This document shows positions 23,167 to 26,578 of a stretch of 26,578 nucleotides of DNA, piece by piece. Within the stretch, counting starts at the first letter, position 1. Each line of letters begins with the position of its first letter. This stretch comes from Thermoleophilia bacterium (GTDB taxonomy: Bacteria; Actinomycetota; Thermoleophilia; Gaiellales; JAICJC01). The DNA is taken from NCBI GenBank assembly GCA_025928435.1, contig JAICJM010000037.1:1-26578 (forward strand), written 5' to 3'. The position numbers and the translations under genes are program-made. The notes beneath the pieces were generated by a model. It was not told the origin of the DNA and made no database searches. It was given only the letters and a program-made list of their open reading frames with translations.

Positions 23167-23580
23167 CTACTTGTTCTTGCCCTCGCCCATCATCTGATTG
23201 ATCGCGGCGGCGATACCCGGCCATGTCCACGTGATCACCCGGTTCCGCTGGAGGCCCGCTGGCAGCGTGCTGGAAGATCCCGCTCCATCCACGTACACGC
23301 CGAACGCCGGCACATCACAGTCCTTCGCGAACTGGATCTCCTTGGCCACACCGGAAGCGGTCCCCATATACCGGCCTACGAGGACAATGAGCATGTTCGT
23401 GCTTCCAAGCTTCTGCTTGATCAGCCGCTCCCAATCTGGCTCCGGAAGCGCCTGCTTAGACGACCAGTCTGCCACCGTGAATGGCGTTGGCGAGTCCTTC
23501 TTCGCCTGGCCGACGAAGAGGTTCTTCGACGACTCATCATGGTCGAAATCGAAGCTGACGAACGCGCAGGGATCCGGCAC
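23167..23580 (-). CDS. TIR-like (DUF1863/ThsB-type) protein
   Basis: A 137-aa single-domain protein with a flavodoxin/TIR-like fold. The first strand is CAFVSFDFDHDESSKNLFVG (residues 5-24); then PFTVADWSSKQ, DWERLIKQKLGSTNMLIVLV, GRYMGTASGVAKEIQFAKD and PAFGVYVDG. This is the pattern of the MTH538/DUF1863 TIR-like family, which includes ThsB, the Thoeris sensor that makes a cyclic ADP-ribose-type signal from NAD+. Glu81 (in VAKEI) sits where TIR enzymes have their catalytic Glu. No effector domain is fused. Start GTG 23580 has an excellent AAAGGAGG; a 125-base leader separates it from the next gene upstream, with TTGACC and CTTTAG 17 bases apart as a possible promoter. Not a complete Thoeris system: no ThsA is visible. 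Confidence 0.75.
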   Translation of the reverse strand: MPDPCAFVSFDFDHDESSKNLFVGQAKKDSPTPFTVADWSSKQALPEPDWERLIKQKLGSTNMLIVLVGRYMGTASGVAKEIQFAKDCDVPAFGVYVDGAGSSSTLPAGLQRNRVITWTWPGIAAAINQMMGEGKNK

Positions 23581-23705
23581 TCTGCCTCCTTTGGGTGGTT
23601 GGCTGGGCAGACCCCACATGATGCGCCGCAAGCTCTGACCCACCTAAAGAGCCTACAGTCACCACAGGTCAACATCCGGGCGAACACCCCAGAGGTACAG
23701 CCTAT

Positions 23706-24035
23706 TTACCGGCTTCGCCGTAACTCGGCGCGGCGTTCGTACGTGATGCCGTGCATCTCCGAGGCGTGCGCCCGCTGCGCGGCTATCGCCTCTGTGCCAA
23801 GACCCTCCGCCGTCCACCGGCACCAGGCGCAACGGACGATCAGCGGGTTCGCCGCACCGTTCGCCGACACTGGCCGGCTCCCGCCGCCTTCAGTCCACCG
23901 CTTCCTCGCGCCGACCTCGGGCTTCGGCAGTTCGCCAGCCTTGACCCTGGCCCACCGCGCGCGCGTCGCAGCGGCGATCTTCGCGCGGGTCTCTGCGCTG
24001 ACCGGTCCTCGCTTTGCGCCTTTCACGGCGCTCAC
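23706..24035 (-). CDS. Small protein with basic repeat-like N-terminus and zinc-finger-like motif
   Basis: A 109-aa protein and the last gene of the small-gene run. The basic N-terminus GAKRGPVSAETRAKIAAATR resembles the NUMOD3-type DNA-binding motif found in phage and homing-endonuclease proteins. Residues about 75-98 (RCAWCRWTAEG...RAHASEMHG) place CxxC ahead of H-x4-H, a plausible C2H2-type zinc site. The C-terminus is basic. This suggests nucleic-acid binding, which is inference. Start GTG 24035 overlaps the stop of the upstream gene in GTGA. Confidence 0.6.
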   Translation of the reverse strand: MSAVKGAKRGPVSAETRAKIAAATRARWARVKAGELPKPEVGARKRWTEGGGSRPVSANGAANPLIVRCAWCRWTAEGLGTEAIAAQRAHASEMHGITYERRAELRRSR

Positions 24036-24274
24036 GCGACCGCCGCTTGTAGCTCGACCAGCTTCTCCGCCATCTGCGCTTCGCGCTGCCGCGCTAGCCA
24101 CTCCTCACGACGGCGGTCTGCGTCCTGGAGGCGGCAATGCTTGCAGCAGTAGACACGGTCGTCCGTGACGAGCATCTGCCCGAGGCACTCTGGACGGAGG
24201 CAGGCCTTCATCTCGATCACAGGCCGTGCCGGAGTGTCCGGCCAGCGGTGCGATTCGCGCTGGCGGCGACTCAC
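24032..24274 (-). CDS. Small Cys-rich protein, putative zinc ribbon
   Basis: An 80-aa protein. Its middle, MKACLRPECLGQMLVTDDR followed by VYCCKHCR, holds five Cys in a C-x4-C...C-C-x2-C arrangement consistent with one zinc ribbon. The remainder is charged and helical (RRREEWLARQREAQMAEKL). I do not recognise a family. Start GTG 24274 overlaps the upstream stop in GTGA; a shorter version could start at ATG 24211. Confidence 0.55.
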   Translation of the reverse strand: MSRRQRESHRWPDTPARPVIEMKACLRPECLGQMLVTDDRVYCCKHCRLQDADRRREEWLARQREAQMAEKLVELQAAVA

Positions 24275-24567
24275 TCCCACTCGTCTTCGTCCTCGATGTC
24301 GTACCGCTCATCCGGTGCCCACACCAACCCGTCGAACACGACCCAGCCGCGCCGCTCGAACAGCCGCGTCCTGAGGTAGCCGACGAACTCTTCGGCGCTG
24401 AGGCACTGGGCCGATGGCACCTTCTCCCAGATGTCGAACACCGACTCCACGACCACGAACCGGCCACAGGCGAGGCGGCGAAGGACATCCGCACGCTCGA
24501 CCTCGCTCGGCACAAGGTTCCCTGGCTCCAGCCCGAGCAGCTGCCGTGTCCGTTCGTCGGTGATCAT
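24271..24567 (-). CDS. Uncharacterised small acidic protein
   Basis: A 98-aa protein, unrecognised. It starts MITDERTRQLLGLEPGNLVP, continues RFVVVESVFDIWEKVPSAQ and FVGYLRTRLFERRGWVVFDG, and ends in an acidic tail (DIEDEDEWE). It has no membrane helix or Cys cluster. The mixed alpha/beta pattern looks like a compact folded domain. ATG 24567 shares one base with the TGA of the upstream gene (TGATG). A GTG nine bases upstream is possible. Confidence 0.55.
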   Translation of the reverse strand: MITDERTRQLLGLEPGNLVPSEVERADVLRRLACGRFVVVESVFDIWEKVPSAQCLSAEEFVGYLRTRLFERRGWVVFDGLVWAPDERYDIEDEDEWE

Positions 24568-24740
24568 CACCGACACACATCCTCGAGCCAGGCTGCAAGG
24601 CGAAGCGCCTCACTGCGACCCAGCGTGACCTTCGGCAGGTCGATCCCCGCCACCCGGCCCTCGCGGTCGCGATCCACCGACACGAAGTGCGTCGTCAGAA
24701 AGATGCGATCGGTGACCCACGTGATGGCGGACGTGCTCAT
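24567..24740 (-). CDS. Uncharacterised 57-aa protein
   Basis: A short frame that fills an otherwise empty stretch in the run. It starts MSTSAITWVTDRIFLTTHFV, has GRVAGIDLPKVTLGRSEAL, and ends LAAWLEDVCR. The pattern suggests a two-stranded sheet followed by a helix. ATG 24740 lies two bases after the upstream TAA; its TGA overlaps the next start. Support comes from continuous tight packing with its neighbours rather than from family recognition. Confidence 0.5.
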   Translation of the reverse strand: MSTSAITWVTDRIFLTTHFVSVDRDREGRVAGIDLPKVTLGRSEALRLAAWLEDVCR

Positions 24741-24742
24741 GC

Positions 24743-25186
24743 TTAGACGTTCAACCGCCGGATGCGGGCCAGCGCGGCGAGGGCGTCGTTCGCGGCGTTC
24801 GACTCCAGCGGCGTCTGCCAGTCCTGCAGCTGCGTGTTGTGCTCGCGGGCCGCCTGAATGTCCAGTCGCATCGTCTTCGCGGGCAGCGAGTCCGCTGGGC
24901 AGAGCTTCTGCGCGATGCTGAGGGTCTCCTCCTGCCGGACACGGGCCTCGACCACGCGCTGCATAAAGGCGGCGAACTCGGGCAGCGACGCGACCAGCGT
25001 CGCCTGCAACGTCGTGTACTCCTCGCGAGCTTCCAGGTAGGCGTGGAACACGCCGCGTGCCTGATCATCGGCAGCCTGCGCCTCGGTGGCCTCAGCAGCC
25101 GCGGTCGCATCCTCCTCGGCGCGCTGGGCGAGCAGCCGGTCGGCTACCTCGTCCAGCACCTGCTTACGTGCGGTTGCGGTGCTCAC
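24743..25186 (-). CDS. Uncharacterised helical protein, probable coiled coil
   Basis: A 147-aa, strongly helical, Ala/Glu/Gln-rich protein: RKQVLDEVADRLLAQRAEED, EAREEYTTLQATLVASLPEF, ARVRQEETLSIAQKL and MRLDIQAAREHNTQLQDW. Heptad-like spacing suggests a coiled coil. Size and composition recall accessory structural or scaffold-like proteins of phages, but no family is recognised. GTG 25186 has GGAGAGG eight bases upstream and lies inside the end of the 50-aa gene. Confidence 0.55.
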   Translation of the reverse strand: MSTATARKQVLDEVADRLLAQRAEEDATAAAEATEAQAADDQARGVFHAYLEAREEYTTLQATLVASLPEFAAFMQRVVEARVRQEETLSIAQKLCPADSLPAKTMRLDIQAAREHNTQLQDWQTPLESNAANDALAALARIRRLNV

Positions 25187-25316
25187 GTTCCTGCCTCTCC
25201 TTCTCCCGCTGTGCGTACTTCTCAGCGGGCGTCATGAACTGCGGGTTGCCCGCCTGCTCCGGGTAGTTGGCTGCCCGGGCCGACGGGTTGTGCACGGTGT
25301 GGGGACCGCGCTTCAT
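25164..25316 (-). CDS. Uncharacterised 50-aa basic protein
   Basis: A frame of 50 residues starting MKRGPHTVHNPSARAANYPE and ending in a highly charged helix (AEKYAQREKERQEREHRNRT). Its ATG follows the TAG of the upstream gene directly (25317-25319), and its end overlaps the next start by 23 bases, supplying that gene's ribosome binding site. No family recognised. The pattern of abutting genes supports it as real. Confidence 0.45.
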   Translation of the reverse strand: MKRGPHTVHNPSARAANYPEQAGNPQFMTPAEKYAQREKERQEREHRNRT

Positions 25317-25577
25317 CTACGACACTGTCAGGGTCGCGTCCAGCTGTGAACCCGCCCCAAAGCGGGACTGATTCAGCTCCTGCAAGCAGCGATCCAGCGC
25401 GTGGATCGCGTTCTGCGCCTCGACGACCTGTGCCGCATTGCCACCAGGCGCCGATGCGTTCGACGCTGGGGCGCCGTTCGCGGTGGCCTGTGTGATGAAG
25501 AACGCGCAGGCAGCGCGTGCGGTGGTGAGATCAGTGACCGCCGTCGCGATCAGCGTCTTGATGTTGCCCGTGGCCAC
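25317..25577 (-). CDS. Uncharacterised 86-aa protein
   Basis: Starts VATGNIKTLIATAVTDLTTA, with helical regions (ACAFFITQATANG, VVEAQNAIHALDRCLQELNQ) around an Ala/Asn/Gly-rich linker, and ends in a short strand (SQLDATLTVS). No family recognised; small helical proteins like this are common in phage structural and accessory regions. GTG 25577 directly abuts the TAA of the upstream gene (25578-25580). Confidence 0.5.
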   Translation of the reverse strand: MATGNIKTLIATAVTDLTTARAACAFFITQATANGAPASNASAPGGNAAQVVEAQNAIHALDRCLQELNQSRFGAGSQLDATLTVS

Positions 25578-25973
25578 TTACTTGGCCTCCTTCGACGTGT
25601 TGATGGCTTCGTTGATGTCCGGCGTGGCGATCGTGGAGCGGCCGTCAGCTGACGTGACGGGGACGGCGGACTTGGTGAGACCGAACATCTTCGGCTCGGT
25701 CACCCGCACCAGCTTGCCGTCGCGCTTCTGGAAGGTCTCACCAGCCTTGACGCCGAGCGCAGGCTCGTCCTCGGGCCAGGTGATGAACGCGCCTTCCTTC
25801 ATCGCCTTGACAAGGGCGACCCGGTCGTACTGGGCAACCCGCGCCTCGGCGAGCTGTGCCTCACGCCGTGCGGCGATCGCGTCGGCGAACAGCTCGCCGT
25901 TCTGCTTCTTGAGCTTGGCCAGCTCCTCGGCCATGAGCTTCGCGCCGCGCTTCCGGGCGTCGAGGTCACTCAT
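25578..25973 (-). CDS. Uncharacterised protein with N-terminal coiled coil
   Basis: A 131-aa protein. Residues about 8-50 are a predicted coiled coil (KLMAEELAKLKKQNGELFAD, ARREAQLAEARVAQ). The rest is a small beta-rich domain (GAFITWPEDEPALGVKAGE, DGKLVRVTEPKMFG) with a Ser/Thr-rich C-terminus. No family recognised. ATG 25973 is preceded by AAGGGATGA, which also contains the stop of the upstream zinc-knuckle gene, so the pair is coupled. Confidence 0.6.
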   Translation of the reverse strand: MSDLDARKRGAKLMAEELAKLKKQNGELFADAIAARREAQLAEARVAQYDRVALVKAMKEGAFITWPEDEPALGVKAGETFQKRDGKLVRVTEPKMFGLTKSAVPVTSADGRSTIATPDINEAINTSKEAK

Positions 25974-25979
25974 TAATGT

Positions 25980-26111
25980 TCATCCCTTCTGTACACGTCG
26001 GCAGACGCGACACTGAGAGGTAACACCGAGCCGAGCTCGGCGCGACCGGTGGAAGTCCCGTAGCGGCTTGACATCGCCGCACTTACTACATCGCTTGCTA
26101 TCAGGAACCAT
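25980..26111 (-). CDS. Small zinc-knuckle protein (phage/HNH-associated N-terminal motif)
   Basis: A 43-aa protein, MVPDSKRCSKCGDVKPLRDF followed by HRSRRARLGVTSQCRVCRR. The CxxC...CxxC spacing with the intervening K-P-L-x-D-F-H is the zinc motif often found at the N-terminus of phage and homing-type HNH endonucleases. Here no HNH domain follows, so it is a stand-alone knuckle or a remnant. I start at ATG 26111; a GTG at 26174 would extend it by 21 residues. It is the first gene of the nine-gene run. Confidence 0.6.
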   Translation of the reverse strand: MVPDSKRCSKCGDVKPLRDFHRSRRARLGVTSQCRVCRRVQKG

Positions 26112-26252
26112 GCAATCACTGTATCCAGCAAGCACGAGCCAGGGATGAACACATTCCGAGGCGGTGTTGCACACCTCGCTATAGTCTGGTTGACGGCGCG
26201 CTACGTCATGTCTACGCCGTCCGGCGTCCCCTTTCCCGCCGTTGACTCACAT

Positions 26253-26290
26253 CGCAGGCCCGGTCTTCCCTTCAGTTCACCGGGCCTGCG
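26253..26290. terminator. Strong 12-bp stem-loop upstream of the small-gene run
   Basis: CGCAGGCCCGGT (26253-26264) and its perfect complement ACCGGGCCTGCG (26279-26290) enclose a 14-base pyrimidine-rich loop. No T-run follows on either strand. Lying between the truncated gene (26352-26438) and the first small gene, it most resembles a phage-type intergenic terminator or processing hairpin. The 26112-26351 gap has no other gene I can support; a 12-base palindrome GCCGTGCACGGC lies at 26301-26312. Confidence 0.5.
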
Positions 26291-26351
26291 GTGTCAGGAC
26301 GCCGTGCACGGCCACCGCGCCAAGCTACACGGCGATTGACCCCGACGTACC

Positions 26352-26438
26352 CTAGGTCTCCGCTTCGGGGAGCAGCGTCCAGACCCGCTTCAGCGGCAGG
26401 TCAGCCTGAATGTCCGCGGGGAGCGCGTCATAGTGGGT
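26352..26438 (-). pseudogene. C-terminal remnant of a gene interrupted by the IS3-type element
   Basis: Reading away from the IS edge, a minus-strand frame gives THYDALPADIQADLPLKRVW then TLLPEAET and a TAG stop (26352-26354). The frame is protein-like and ends at a stop, but has no start of its own; its 5' portion would lie on the far side of the insertion. I infer the IS landed in this gene. The remnant is too short to name. It has the same orientation as the nine small genes, so it may be the original upstream gene of that run. Confidence 0.45.
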
Positions 26439-26578
26439 TGACCGGCCCCCGCCGATTGGTCCAGGGTCTGTGTTAGTGGCTCGTGGTTGATAGCTCTTTG
26501 TGTAGTTTCGTCATGTACTGCTTGCGATACTGGCTTGGAGGGGTGTCTCCAAGCGCGCCGTGTGGCCTTCGGTGATTG
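26439..26578 (-). mobile_element. End of an IS3-family insertion sequence (runs off the window)
   Basis: Begins TGACCGGCCCCCGCC on the plus strand at 26439, matching the TG-initial terminal inverted repeats of IS3-family elements, and continues into the transposase 3' end on the minus strand. The base composition from 26470 onward is clearly less GC-rich than the chromosome. The other end lies outside the window, so target-site duplication cannot be checked. Confidence 0.65.
26473..26578 (-). CDS. IS3-family transposase (integrase core), C-terminal end
   Basis: The last 34 residues of a transposase whose gene enters from the right edge. The fragment NHRRPHGALGDTPPSQYRKQ contains the characteristic N-x-R-R-P-H-x-x-L-x-x-x-T-P motif that ends the rve integrase core of IS3-family (OrfB) proteins. 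The tail is short and basic and stops at TAA (26473-26475). The preceding catalytic DDE residues lie outside the window. Confidence 0.85.
   Translation of the reverse strand, partial: NHRRPHGALGDTPPSQYRKQYMTKLHKELSTTSH

Noticed and set aside
23167..23580. Complete Thoeris system
   Set aside because: Only the TIR-like component is present. No SIR2/macro-type or other ThsA effector is encoded within the window.
26145..26339. Plus-strand 64-codon frame in the right-hand gap
   Set aside because: It runs through the 12-bp hairpin, has no ribosome binding site, and shows no protein-like pattern.

Overview
The window is very GC-rich, with long GC-biased codons, many GTG and TTG starts, and tightly overlapping stop/start pairs. 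Gene content includes an ECF42-type sigma factor with its DGPF partner, Rex, a K+-independent proton-pumping pyrophosphatase, and a DUF2520-panC-panB run. Together these suggest an actinobacterial-type chromosome, perhaps from an uncultured Thermoleophilia/Gaiellales-like lineage. That placement is inference from style and content; there is no rRNA or tRNA in the window.

Positions 1-12150 are almost all minus strand. From the left: the 5' end of an MFS transporter, an APC permease fused to a UspA domain, an ECF42 sigma factor overlapping its DGPF/YCII gene, a 58-aa two-helix membrane protein, and a second APC-UspA permease. Then come the membrane pyrophosphatase hppA, an alpha/beta hydrolase, mtnP-like MTA phosphorylase, a DUF1844-like protein and a YbdK-type carboxylate-amine ligase. 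A plus-strand exported Pro/Ala/Lys-rich protein lies at 11681-12154. A TGTCGA-N17-CGTC promoter upstream of the DGPF gene matches what I recall as the ECF42 target and suggests autoregulation.

Positions 12163-19520 are minus strand: a soluble PAS-GAF histidine kinase, a GT4 glycosyltransferase and rex. A chain of small overlaps then links a glutaredoxin-like protein, tsaD, rimI and tsaB, with tsaE, a family-4 FeS uracil-DNA glycosylase and an FmdB-type zinc ribbon upstream. A 20-bp near-palindrome at 19527-19546 separates this block from a divergent plus-strand pantothenate operon (DUF2520, panC, panB) followed by a glyoxalase-fold protein.

After about 22323 the character changes: base composition is less GC-extreme and functions are accessory. 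A RipA-like three-helix membrane protein overlaps a small DUF7701-like protein, and these converge on a ThsB/DUF1863-type TIR-like gene. Beyond it is a run of nine small, abutting or overlapping, mostly unrecognisable minus-strand genes (23706-26111), of phage or mobile-element character. The window ends in the 3' end of an IS3-family transposase, whose insertion appears to have cut a gene whose C-terminal fragment remains at 26352-26438.

Four compact hairpins (2211, 6060, 9131, 15134), each with a GGGG...CCCC core, sit in short gaps between minus-strand genes and look like dispersed REP-like elements. The best candidate for an undescribed system is the TIR-like/RipA-like/DUF7701-like locus together with the adjoining small-gene operon.
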